The notes beneath the pieces were generated by a model. The model worked only from the letters and a program-made list of their open reading frames with translations, was not told the origin of the DNA and did no database searches. A program made the translations under genes and the position numbers. Shown in pieces: positions 1 to 10,242 of a stretch of 13,906 nt of DNA (its first letter is position 1; each line of letters begins with the position of its first letter). Source of the stretch: an uncultured Pseudomonadota bacterium (GTDB lineage Bacteria; Myxococcota_A; UBA796; UBA9615). The stretch lies in assembly GCA_937907595.1 (NCBI GenBank), contig CALCXL010000832.1, positions 1-13,906 on the forward strand, in the 5' to 3' direction.

Positions 1-2607
<2,607 letters not shown>

Positions 2608-2611
<4 letters not shown>

Positions 2612-5600
2612 GGCTCCTCCCCCAGGTGCTCGGAGGCCTGCAGGGGGCGGGCCAGGCGCTGGCCGGGCCCGGGGAGTCGTCGTCCCGTCCCGCGGTGCTC
2701 GTGACGACGGCGGCGCGGGCGGTGTCCAGGCGGCACGCGCGGCGGAAGGAGCAGTACGCGCAGCCGGCCGCGTCGGGCCCGGCCAGGGTGGGGGGGAAGA
2801 CGCCCGAGGCCACCAGCTGCCCGTGCAGGTCGGCCCGCCGCAGCCAGGCCCCGGCCAGCTCGTCGGTCCAGGCCATGGCGCTGCGGCCGATGCCCCGGGG
2901 CTTGAGGCGGGCGAGGGTGTCCTCGTCGGCCAGCAGCCGCTTGCGGGGCTCCGTGTCCCCCTCCGGGAGCTCGCGGTAGCCCGACAGCACGCCGTCGGTG
3001 CCGCCCTCCACGGCCGCCGCGTAGACCACCGGCTGCAGGTTGAGGCCCTGATCGACGCCGCGGAGGCTGGGCGCGGCCCCGCTCTTGTAGTCCCAGACCG
3101 CGGTGCGGCCGGGCCCCCGGTCCACGCGGTCGATGGTGCCGGTCAGGTGGACCTGGATCGGCCCCACGGGCGCGTCGCCTCCCTCGGGATCGAAGACGCC
3201 GGCGGCGGCTGCGGGGTCCAGGGGCGGGATCTGGCGCTCGACGGCGACGGGATCCAGCTCCAGCAGCCCCTCGGACTCCTGAAGAAGGAAGCGCGCGAGG
3301 CGGCCCACGAAGGCGTCGCCGGGGCGCAGGCCGGCCAGGAGCAGGTCGACCGCCTGGTCCCGCCAGGGGTTGCGGCGCGTGCCCAGAACCTCGTCGGCCA
3401 CCTGCAGCACCAGGGTGGCCATGCGCGCCCGCTCGGCCTCCAGCTGCGTCGGCGTCATGCCCTGCAGCCCGGCGCGATCGAGCCGCCCCTCGGCCTTCGC
3501 CTCGATCCGCGCGTCCAGGTACCGCTCCAGCACCCGGTGCAGCAGCGTGCCGCCCAGCCGAGCGTCGGGCTCCAGGCTGAAGGGCTCCGGCTCGTCGACC
3601 CCCAGCACGCGCTCGAAGTAGAAGCGCATGGGGCAGCGCGCCCAGGACTCCAGGGCGGTCGTGGCCAGCGTCAGCCGATCCCCGTCCACCTTCAACCGAT
3701 CGCGCAGCCAGTGCAGGGTCTGCCCCCGCCAGGGGCGCTCCAGGGCCAGCACGCCGTCGAAGCGCCCGAAGCCGCGCAGGTCGCCGCGCTCCCCCGCCAG
3801 CACCCGCTGCCGGTCCAGGGTGCTGTGCAGCGCCGTCGGCAGCAGGTCCTGGCGCTGATCGAGCCATCCTGGCCGCACCAGGAGCTCGTCGACGCTCAGG
3901 ACGGCCGGCAGCGCAGCCTCCGCCCGGCTTTGCTGCTCCATCCAGCGCTCGCCCAGGGTGCCGTCGCCCAGGCGCAGCGCGCGCAGGTCCTGGAGCACGG
4001 GGGAGGGCGCGCACTCCTTGCCGCTCACGGTCACGGGCCAGCTGAGGATCAGGGTCGCGTCGGCGCCGTGGCCCACGTTGCGCAGCAGGGAGGCGAAGAC
4101 GGCGCGGTCCTCTTCGGCGGCGTCGGCCCGGGGCAACACCCGCCCCGAGGGGCCCGGGAGCAGGAAGGAGGGGGGCTCGGCCCGGGGGAACTCGCCCTCC
4201 ACCAGCCCGCCGACCCAGAGCCAGGGCACGGTGAGGCCGTGCAGGTCGCGCAGGCCGACGACGTGCACGCCGCGCAGATCGGCCGGACGGGACCAGGTCT
4301 CCCGATGCACCAGCTCGTCCAAGGCTTCGCGGTACAGCGCCAGCGGGGAGCCGTCGTCGCCGGCCACGGTGGCCTGCACGGCGATGAGGGAGGCCTCCAC
4401 CTCCTGGCGGAGCTCGGCGAACCGGGCCAGGGCGGCGCGGTTGTCCTCCCGCGCGCCCTGCACCACGGGGTCCTGGGAGGGGACGATGGGCTGCTGGCCC
4501 AGGCCGCAGTGCAGCAGCAGGCGCTCGTAGTCCCGGCGGAGGTCGGCGACGGAGGAGGCGTCGGCCAGGGAGCGCAGGCGACGGAGCAGGGCGGCGACGG
4601 GCACGAGGTCGGCCAGGGCGCGCGCCAGCCGCTTGTAGCCCTGCGGGCTCTCCTTCCCCTGCAGGATCCAGGAGGCCAGGCCGGGTGCCCAGGCGTCGGG
4701 ATCGGCGGGGTGCTCCCGGTCGGCGCCCGACTCCAGCAGGAGGCGATGCAGGCGCTGGAGCGACGCGCGGCGCGGGCCCAGGGGCAGGTCCCGCAGGGCC
4801 TCCACCAGCCGATCGCGCGGGGCGCCGGGGGGCAGCGCGGCCTCCCCCAACTCCTCCAGGCGGTGGCGATCCAGCGTGGCCTCGAAGCGCAGCCAGCCGC
4901 CGTCGAGCAGGGAGCGCAGGCGGTCGCGATCGGCCCCGTCGTCGGCCATCGCCAGCAGCTGCCGGGCGGCGGTGACCGGGGGGGAGAGCCGCAGGTCCTC
5001 GCCCTTGTCGATGCGGTAGGGCAGGTCGTAGGCGGCGAAGGTGTCCCGCAGCAGGGGCACGTAGCGGTCCAGGGCGGGGAAGGCGACGTAGCAGTCCTCC
5101 GGCGGGCGACCGGCCAGCACGGCGGCCTTGATCTCCCGCGCCAGGGCCCGGACCTCCGCCAGCTCACTGCCCAGTCGCCGCCCCTGCACCGACCCCACGT
5201 CGTCGTCCTGCAGGACGGAGTCCAGCGCGGCGTGATCGGCCAGGTCCAGGCGCTCGGGATCCTGGTCCGCGAGCTGCCAGTCGGCGCTGCCGTCCTCCAG
5301 ACGGGTCCCCCAGCGGCGGCGCAGGTCCCGGGTGGCGCGCAGGGTGGGGTGGGTGGCGGGGCCCTCGCCCAGGAAGAGGTCGGCCTCCCCGCCCGCCTCC
5401 AGCAGGGCCGGCGCCTCCATGCAGAGCCGCACCTGCCCGCGGGGGACGATCTCCAGGAAGGCGTCCACCACCGCGTCCAGCAGCGCCGCCTCCAGGGGGT
5501 CCAGGTGCAGCAGGTCGTCGACGATCAGGGTGCTGATGCCGGCCAGGCGGGGGGCCAGGGCGAAGGGGTCCGCCTTCAACGTCCGCAGCACCGCGCGCAG

Positions 5601-6161
5601 GGCGCCGGGCCGATCGGTCCAGCCCGGCGAGCGCTCCAGGGCCCCCCGCCACGCGCTCAAGAAACGCCAGGCGTCGCGCCGGATCGGGCCAGGGAGCACC
5701 GCCTTCGTCTCCCCGGGCAGCCGGAAGGCGTCGGGGTCCTCCCCCAGGGGCGGCGGCACGGGCGGCTCCCAGGCCATGCCCCAGGCTTCTGCCAGGGACG
5801 CCAGACCCTCGCGGGTGCTCGGCCCGTCGGGCAGGGCCCCCCAGACCTCGAGGTCGTCGCGCAGGCCCCGGAAAATCCGCCCGACCAGCAGGTTCCGGGC
5901 CGTGGGCCCCAGGATCGTCTTGCCCTCGCCCATGCGGGTGGCCAGGCCCTGCAGCCAGCCGCCCAGGGGCGCGGTCGTGGGCAGGAAGGTGGCGGGCTTG
6001 TCCGGCTGGTCCCACCAGGCCCGCTCCACGGCCCGGGCCTTGAGGCTGGCGCGCGTCAGGTACAGGAAGCCGGGCCGGCCGTCCTCCCCCACAGGCTGCA
6101 GGTCGGCCACCGCGCGGCGGCGGTCGTCGCGGGTGCGGCCGGCGAGGAGGACGATGGGCAC
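2608..6161 (-). CDS. addB: AddB: 4Fe-4S nuclease subunit of AddAB, with an apparent frameshift near the 3' end
   Basis: The AddB subunit pairs with AddA in break resection. It starts at GTG 6161, with GGAG (6171-6174) nine bases upstream; an in-frame stop at 6231-6233 limits any extension. About 1184 aa are expected, near the usual ~1170. The N-terminal half is helicase-like but degenerate: the Walker A position reads GRTRDDRRRA (8-17), and a Walker B-like LIVDD ends at D215-D216. The C-terminal PD-(D/E)XK nuclease has Cys843 in ARCPMRFYFERVLG, GGTLLHRVLER (His875), GTIDRVDR (Asp1011), VWDYKSG (Asp1024, Lys1026), then CAYCSFRRAC (Cys1134, 1137, 1143). The four cysteines are the AddB/Cas4-type 4Fe-4S ligands. 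After about codon 1160 this reading frame has no stop and runs into addA. A -1 shift near 2661-2700 gives the tail PGQRLARPLQASEHLGEEP and a TGA at 2608-2610 that forms ATGA with addA. A one-base assembly deletion, true mutation or slippage could each explain this. Confidence 0.88.
2614..2623 (-). promoter_or_regulatory. Ribosome binding site of addA inside the end of addB
   Basis: On the minus strand GGGGGAGGAG precedes ATG 2611 by two to four bases (GGAGG-AGCC-ATG). It encodes the final Gly-Glu-Glu of AddB in the shifted frame, which fits coupled translation of addB and addA. Confidence 0.6.
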
Positions 6162-6187
6162 GGCAGGGGACTCCGGGGCGCCATGGT

Positions 6188-6207
6188 AGGAGCCCTCGGC
6201 GGCTCCT
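6188..6207. repeat. Inverted repeat in the addB/hydrolase divergent promoter region
   Basis: A perfect 7-bp dyad AGGAGCC-CTCGGC-GGCTCCT lies in the 111-bp gap between addB (start 6161) and the plus-strand hydrolase (start 6273). It ends 27 bases upstream of the addB start, so it could be an mRNA leader hairpin of addB or an operator. A second small palindrome, CTGTGACAG, sits at 6242-6250. I see no convincing -35/-10 pair in this gap on either strand. Confidence 0.4.
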
Positions 6208-6272
6208 GCTCGTCCAGCACCGCCGGAGGTCTACACAAGCCCTGTGACAGCGGGCACCGAACGGGGTAGATC

Positions 6273-7373
6273 GTGGCGCAGCATGCGCATTCTCGCCCCC
6301 CATCCCCGCCTCGCTCCCCCTCACTCCCGGACCGCGTCGTGAGCGCCCTCGATCGCCTGCCGCCGGGCCTGCGCGGCCTCGCCTTCCGCATCCTGGGCAT
6401 CCTGATCCCCCTGCTGATCCTGCCCTGCGTCCTGTTGGCGACGGTCCTGCGGCGGATCATCGGCCTGCGCGCGCACCCCGGCTGGACGTTCGGGCAGGAG
6501 GTCGCCTTCACGTCCATGCACCTGGGTGGGCGCAGCGGCATCGGCGCCGACCCCCGGTTCCTCCAGCGGATCTTCGTCGACCCGCCGAAGGCCTGGCGCC
6601 TGCCCGGCTGCGACCGCGTGGACGCCCAGGTGGCGGGCCGGCACGCCGAGGTCACCACGCCCCAGGGCATGGCCGCCGACGCGCCCACGATCCTCTACCT
6701 GCACGGCGGCGGCTACGGCTTCTGCTCCCCGGCCACCCACCGGGGGCTGTGCGCCGACCTGGCCAGGACGAGCCGGATGCGCGTGGTCGCCCTGGACTAC
6801 CGCCTGGCCCCCCAGCACCCCTTTCCCGCGGCCTTGGACGACGCAGCGGCCGCCTGGCGGGAGCTCTGTCAGGGGTCGACGGGGCCGATGTTCGTGGCCG
6901 GCGACTCGGCGGGCGGCGGGCTGAGCCTGGCCCTGACCCTGCGCCTGCGCGACGGCGACGAGCGGCTGCCCACGGCCGTGTTCGCGATGTCGCCGTGGAC
7001 GGATCTGACGATGGCGGGCCCGACGCACGCCGAGTGGGCGCACCTGGACTACCTGCCCTACCCGCAGCTGCAGTCCCTGGCGGCGGCCTACGTCGGCGAC
7101 GCCGACCGCCGGAGCCCCCTGATCTCCCCCCTGCACGCCGACCTGAGCGGCCTGCCGCCGATCCTGGTGCAGTACGGCGGGGCCGAGGTGCTGCGCTGGG
7201 ACTCCGAGGAGTTCGTGCGGAGGGCCCAGGCCGCGGGCTCCCCGGTGGAGGGGTCGATGGGCGAGGGCATGATCCACGTCTACCAGGCCCTGGCCCAGCT
7301 GCTCCCCCAGGGTCGGCAGGCCCTGCGCGAGGCCGGCGCGTGGCTCAAGGCGAAGGCCGCCGACGTCGACTGA
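6273..7373 (+). CDS. Membrane-anchored HSL-family alpha/beta hydrolase (esterase/lipase-like)
   Basis: A carboxylic-ester hydrolase of the hormone-sensitive-lipase group (alpha/beta hydrolase fold-3), 366 aa. The family oxyanion-hole motif HGGGY is at 144-148, the nucleophile elbow GDSAGG at 210-215 (Ser212), and the catalytic His335 lies in GMIHVYQ. The acid region reads GGAEVLRWDSEEF (302-314): Glu305 sits where the family usually has the Asp of DPL, so Glu305 or Asp310 must serve. VALDYRLAPQHPFPAALDD (172-190) is typical of the family. Residues 36-58 form a hydrophobic segment (LAFRILGILIPLLILPCVLLATV), probably a membrane anchor and unusual for soluble HSL esterases. The GTG start at 6273 has GGGG at 6263-6266 as a weak ribosome site; an in-frame GTG at 6339 is an alternative that keeps the anchor. 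The natural substrate is unknown. The gene diverges from addB and converges with the nuclease gene at 7386. Confidence 0.88.
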   Translation: MAQHAHSRPPSPPRSPSLPDRVVSALDRLPPGLRGLAFRILGILIPLLILPCVLLATVLRRIIGLRAHPGWTFGQEVAFTSMHLGGRSGIGADPRFLQRIFVDPPKAWRLPGCDRVDAQVAGRHAEVTTPQGMAADAPTILYLHGGGYGFCSPATHRGLCADLARTSRMRVVALDYRLAPQHPFPAALDDAAAAWRELCQGSTGPMFVAGDSAGGGLSLALTLRLRDGDERLPTAVFAMSPWTDLTMAGPTHAEWAHLDYLPYPQLQSLAAAYVGDADRRSPLISPLHADLSGLPPILVQYGGAEVLRWDSEEFVRRAQAAGSPVEGSMGEGMIHVYQALAQLLPQGRQALREAGAWLKAKAADVD

Positions 7374-7385
7374 TCCCCGCGCTCC

Positions 7386-8345
7386 CTACAGCGTGTCCCC
7401 TGCTACCTCTGCCCCTGGCACCCCCGCGCTGCCGAAGCACAGCTGCTTGAAGTTGCACCACGAGCAGACGTCCCGGTCCTCGACCATGGGGAAGTCCTCG
7501 CGGTCCGCGCCGTTGCCCTCCACGTCCGTCAGCAGGGCCCGCATCTTCTTCATGCTCGCGCGGATCTGCTCCGCCGCCGCGTCCACGGCCTCGGCGGACA
7601 CATCCACCACGTCCTGGGTGCCCGGGTACAGGTAGGCGAGCACGCCGCGGGCCTGCGAGGGGTCGACGCCCCACTTCTCCCGGGCGTACAGCGCGTAGGT
7701 CGCGACCTGGAAGCGGTCGGCCTCTTTCGGGCTCCCGGTCTTCCAGTCGACCAGCCACAGCGTGCCGTCGTCGGGGTTCTCAAAGGCCAGGTCGGGCTTG
7801 ACGTAGACCGTGTTGCCGTCGACCTGGATGGAGTCCAGGGCCTCGATGCTCTTGTATTGGGAGCGGTCCAGCCGGGCGAGCAGGGCCGGGAAGGGCCCCT
7901 CGGCGAAGTGGGTCAGCGAGGTGTAGACGATGTCCTCCACCTTCTGCGTGCGCTCCTTGCTGCGATCGTCCGGCCCCCCGTAGTAGTGCTCCCACAGCGA
8001 CAGCTTGCGTTTCGGGTCCCGCACCCACTGCCCGTCGCGGCTCTCTACCCAGCCCTCGCGCAGCCGCTTCTTGGCCTGGCTGTGCAGCACCTTCACGTCG
8101 ATGGCCTGGTGGAAGTCGCGCTGGTTCTTCATCGCCACCTCGACGATGTCGTGCACGATCGTGCCGCCCCAGGTGGGAAAGCTGTCCTGCTTGCCCAGGC
8201 GGTAGGCGACGCGCGCCTCCTCCGGCGCGTCCCGTCGCCAGCCGTTCCAGTGGGCGTAGTAGCGCCAGTAGTAGGCCCGCAGGCAGCGGTCGAAGAGGCG
8301 GTCCCGGCTTGGGGACCACGAGAACTCGTTCTTGAAGTCGGCCAT
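7386..8345 (-). CDS. PD-(D/E)XK nuclease of the RecB/Cas4 type with 4Fe-4S cluster motif
   Basis: A stand-alone RecB-family nuclease of 319 aa, probably acting on DNA ends or single strands in the cytoplasm; its specific role is unknown. Cys21 (LFDRCLRAYYWRYY) pairs with a C-terminal C-X2-C-X5-C (Cys294, 297, 303; CSWCNFKQLC), the AddB/Cas4 iron-sulfur arrangement. The nuclease core is in order: His65 (GGTIVHDIVE), Asp185 (YVKPDLAF), Asp200-X-Lys202 (LVDWKTG), and the Gln213...Tyr217 helix (RFQVATYALYA). This fits the PDDEXK_1/COG2887 group. ATG 8345 is preferred because the frame opens further upstream only into sequence unlike this family, antisense to the neighbouring gene. Its ribosome site is weak (CGGGGCAC). 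It is not next to cas1 or cas2 and no CRISPR array is present, so Cas4 naming is not justified. It converges with the hydrolase 12 bp away and diverges from the gene at 8409. Confidence 0.9.
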   Translation of the reverse strand: MADFKNEFSWSPSRDRLFDRCLRAYYWRYYAHWNGWRRDAPEEARVAYRLGKQDSFPTWGGTIVHDIVEVAMKNQRDFHQAIDVKVLHSQAKKRLREGWVESRDGQWVRDPKRKLSLWEHYYGGPDDRSKERTQKVEDIVYTSLTHFAEGPFPALLARLDRSQYKSIEALDSIQVDGNTVYVKPDLAFENPDDGTLWLVDWKTGSPKEADRFQVATYALYAREKWGVDPSQARGVLAYLYPGTQDVVDVSAEAVDAAAEQIRASMKKMRALLTDVEGNGADREDFPMVEDRDVCSWCNFKQLCFGSAGVPGAEVAGDTL

Positions 8346-8394
8346 GTGCCCCGAGGATAGATCCCGGCGTGCTGAAATGCGTCCCGGCTTGCTG
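8301..8394. repeat. Three short direct repeats TCCCGGC(T/G)TG spaced by multiples of 20 bp
   Basis: GTCCCGGCTTG occurs at 8301-8311 and again, identical, at 8381-8391. A near copy, ATCCCGGCGTG, lies at 8361-8371. The two intergenic copies extend to TCCCGGC(G/T)TGCTG (8362-8374 and 8382-8394; 12 of 13 identical). Two lie in the 63-bp divergent intergenic region and one in the 5' end of the nuclease gene. They could be tandem regulator sites for one or both genes, or chance. Confidence 0.35.
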
Positions 8395-8408
8395 CCGTAG
8401 GGAGGACC

Positions 8409-9620
8409 ATGACCGCCGCCTGGTTCCTGCAGACGCTCGTGGCGTCCCCCTTCTTCGCGTCGCGCGCGTTCCTGGCGACGTTCGTGACGGCCCTCGCCGC
8501 CCGCTTCGGCCCCGACGTGCCCTGGTTGGGCAGCAGCAAAGCGATCGAGGCCGTGGCCCACGCGCCCTCCTGGTTCGTGCACGACGGCACCCTGGCCGTG
8601 CTGGCGTCGCTGGCCGCCCTGGAGTTCGTCGCCACGAAGTCCCAGGACGCCCGCCGCCTGATGGATTCGGTCGACGCCTACGCCAAGGCCGCCCTCAGCC
8701 TGGCCGTCTCCCTGGCGATCCTCTCCCCCGACGACGCCTCCCTGGTGCCCGTGGCGCAGGCGGGCGCCGGCACCGCGGCCCTGGCCCTCATCCCCGCCGG
8801 CCTGACCCTCGTCCTGGCCCGCGCACGCGGCCGCTTCTTCACCTTCCTGGGGGACGTGGACGACGCCGACGACCTGGGCATGCAGCGCCTGCTCCTCTGG
8901 GCCGAGGACGGCTGGGTGGTCTTTGGCCTGTCGTTCGCAGTGTTCTTCCCGGGCCTGGCGCTGGTGCTCTTCCTGATGACGATCGCGGCCCTGGCCGTGG
9001 TGACCCGGGGCGTGCGCTGGATGGACGCCCGCAAGCGCGAGGCCTGCGCGGCCTGCGAGCACCCGCTGCACCCGACCGCGCCCCACTGCCCGGCGTGTCG
9101 GTCGTCGGTGGAGGCGCCGTCCAAGGTGGGGGTCTTCGGTCAGGCCCGACCGCACCGGGCCCGCAACCTGGACGTGCACGGCCTGGAGCTGGTCAGCCGC
9201 AAGCGCTGCTCCTACTGCGCCGAGCGCCTGAGCGGCCACGGGACGTCGCTCACCTGCTCCGCCTGCGGGACCGTGACCTTCGCGGGGCCCGCGGATCTGG
9301 ATCGCTACCTCAGCCACCTGGATCGGCAGCTCCCCCGCACCGTGGCGATCTGCTTCGCCTTCTCGGCCGTGCCGCTGCTGGGCATCGTGCCGGGCATCAT
9401 CTACTACCGGCTGTCCCTGGTCTCCGGCCTGATCCGCTACGTGCCGCCGACCACGGGCTGCGCCACCCGCTGGGTCGTTCGCGCCCTCAACCTGGTGCTG
9501 ATCTGCCTGCAGCCGGTGCCGATCCTGGGCGCCTTCCTGCTGCCGGCGATGTGCGTGGGCAACTACCTGCTCTACCGACGGGCCCTGACGGGTGAGGCCC
9601 CGGTGTCGGTGCCGGCCTGA
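8409..9620 (+). CDS. DUF4126-like multi-pass membrane protein with two zinc-ribbon motifs
   Basis: A 403-aa polytopic membrane protein of unknown function. Residues about 1-200 resemble the DUF4126 family: a small-residue-rich first helix with SRAFLATFVTAL (18-29) and the LEFVATKSQDARRLMDSVDAY stretch after the second helix. I see hydrophobic spans near 5-30, 60-77, 94-106, 117-137 and 172-200. Then comes a hydrophilic block with two zinc-ribbon-like cysteine sets: Cys213/216 with 227/230 (CAAC...CPAC), and Cys267/270 with 283/286 (CSYC...CSAC). More helices follow near 310-335 and 355-390. The ribosome site GGAGG (8401-8405) is three bases before ATG 8409. The soluble zinc block between membrane spans suggests a sensing, scaffold or protein-binding part, which is inference. 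The DUF4126 match is from memory of the family pattern. An overlapping frame (8369-9595) is a shadow. Confidence 0.82.
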   Translation: MTAAWFLQTLVASPFFASRAFLATFVTALAARFGPDVPWLGSSKAIEAVAHAPSWFVHDGTLAVLASLAALEFVATKSQDARRLMDSVDAYAKAALSLAVSLAILSPDDASLVPVAQAGAGTAALALIPAGLTLVLARARGRFFTFLGDVDDADDLGMQRLLLWAEDGWVVFGLSFAVFFPGLALVLFLMTIAALAVVTRGVRWMDARKREACAACEHPLHPTAPHCPACRSSVEAPSKVGVFGQARPHRARNLDVHGLELVSRKRCSYCAERLSGHGTSLTCSACGTVTFAGPADLDRYLSHLDRQLPRTVAICFAFSAVPLLGIVPGIIYYRLSLVSGLIRYVPPTTGCATRWVVRALNLVLICLQPVPILGAFLLPAMCVGNYLLYRRALTGEAPVSVPA

Positions 9621-9642
9621 TCCGCGACCCGATCGCGATCAG
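9617..9642. terminator. Bulged hairpin shared by two convergent genes, overlapping both stop codons
   Basis: CTGATC-C-GCGA / CCCGA / TCGCGATCAG folds into a 10-bp stem with one bulged C and a five-base loop. The left arm contains the TGA (9618-9620) of the plus-strand gene and the right arm contains the TGA (9641-9639) of the minus-strand gene. There is no T-tract on either side, so it is not a classical intrinsic terminator. The symmetry suggests a two-way transcript end or 3' stabiliser. Confidence 0.45.
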
Positions 9643-10124
9643 AGGCCGCGCGCGCCCACCATCATCGTCCACAGCACCGTGCTGATGACGACCAGACCCA
9701 CGCGCGGGATCACCTTGAGCAGGTGCATGACGCGGTCGCTGAGCTCGGCGTCCTCCTCCTTGGCCGCCGTGCAGATCATCCCGTCCAGGCGGGGCTCCAG
9801 GATGAAGTGGAAGCCGGCGAGCAGGATCCCCATGGTCGCGCCGATGGAGAAGAGGATGCCCGAGCCCGTCGTCCACAGGACCTCGGGGTTCGCCAGGTAG
9901 CGCTTGCTCGCCAGGCCCAGGCCCGACAGCACGGCGGTGGCCGACAGCCAGGACGCCAGCTTGAAGATGCGCGGGAAGATCTGGAACAGCACGCGCGGCG
10001 CCTGGTCCTTCGGCAGCGCGGAGACGGCGGGCACCAGCACGAAGTTGATGGTCACCACCTCCCCGAACCACGCGGTGGCGGAGAGGATGTGGATCCAGCG
10101 AAGGGCGAGGTACCAGGTGGCCAT
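9639..10124 (-). CDS. Four-helix integral membrane protein, CopD/HemJ-like, probably Fur-regulated
   Basis: A 161-aa inner-membrane protein with hydrophobic helices near 8-34, 55-72, 86-108 and 139-158. The first helix reads LRWIHILSATAWFGEVV with His12, followed by VPAV. FPRIFKLASWLSATAVLSG (50-68) opens the second helix, and His106 lies in the third (LLAGFHFILEPRL). The size, helix count and WIHI...WFG pattern resemble the CopD-like and HemJ (UPF0093) groups, in which a helix histidine binds metal or haem. I cannot separate these families by eye, so no gene symbol is given. ATG 10124 is supported by GGAG (10132-10135) seven bases upstream. A 15/19 Fur box lies 20 bp upstream of the start, pointing to expression under iron limitation. 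It is the last of three minus-strand genes but is separated by a 118-bp gap holding its own control site. Confidence 0.78.
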   Translation of the reverse strand: MATWYLALRWIHILSATAWFGEVVTINFVLVPAVSALPKDQAPRVLFQIFPRIFKLASWLSATAVLSGLGLASKRYLANPEVLWTTGSGILFSIGATMGILLAGFHFILEPRLDGMICTAAKEEDAELSDRVMHLLKVIPRVGLVVISTVLWTMMVGARGL

Positions 10125-10144
10125 GGGAACGCTCCAGACATTCT

Positions 10145-10163
10145 GAGAATGAGTATCAATATC
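10145..10163 (-). promoter_or_regulatory. Predicted Fur box
   Basis: GAGAATGAGTATCAATATC matches the 19-bp Fur consensus GATAATGATAATCATTATC at 15 positions, in an AT-rich patch of an otherwise ~70% GC window. It lies 20 bp upstream of ATG 10124, where Fur would cover the -10/transcription start of the membrane-protein gene. The upstream gene (stop at 10243) ends before it, so the membrane-protein gene is the only plausible target. Confidence 0.65.
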
Positions 10164-10242
10164 GAATGCCTGAGATCCGAGCGCTTGTCCATGGGGATTG
10201 AGGGATCTGAGCCCGGCTGAACGCGGTGAGCGAGCGGGCCGC

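Noticed and set aside
6242..6250. CTGTGACAG as a LexA/SOS box for addB
   Set aside because: LexA-type sites need half-sites about 8 bp apart. Here the CTGT and ACAG halves are separated by one base.
7386..8345. Calling the nuclease Cas4 and the region a CRISPR locus
   Set aside because: There is no cas1/cas2 and no repeat-spacer array. The motifs fit the wider RecB nuclease family equally well.
8346..9317. Longer start for the 7386-8345 nuclease (a 643-aa version)
   Set aside because: The extra 324 residues are antisense to the DUF4126-like gene and unlike any nuclease domain. The ATG at 8345 gives a natural N-terminus with the first cluster cysteine at 21.
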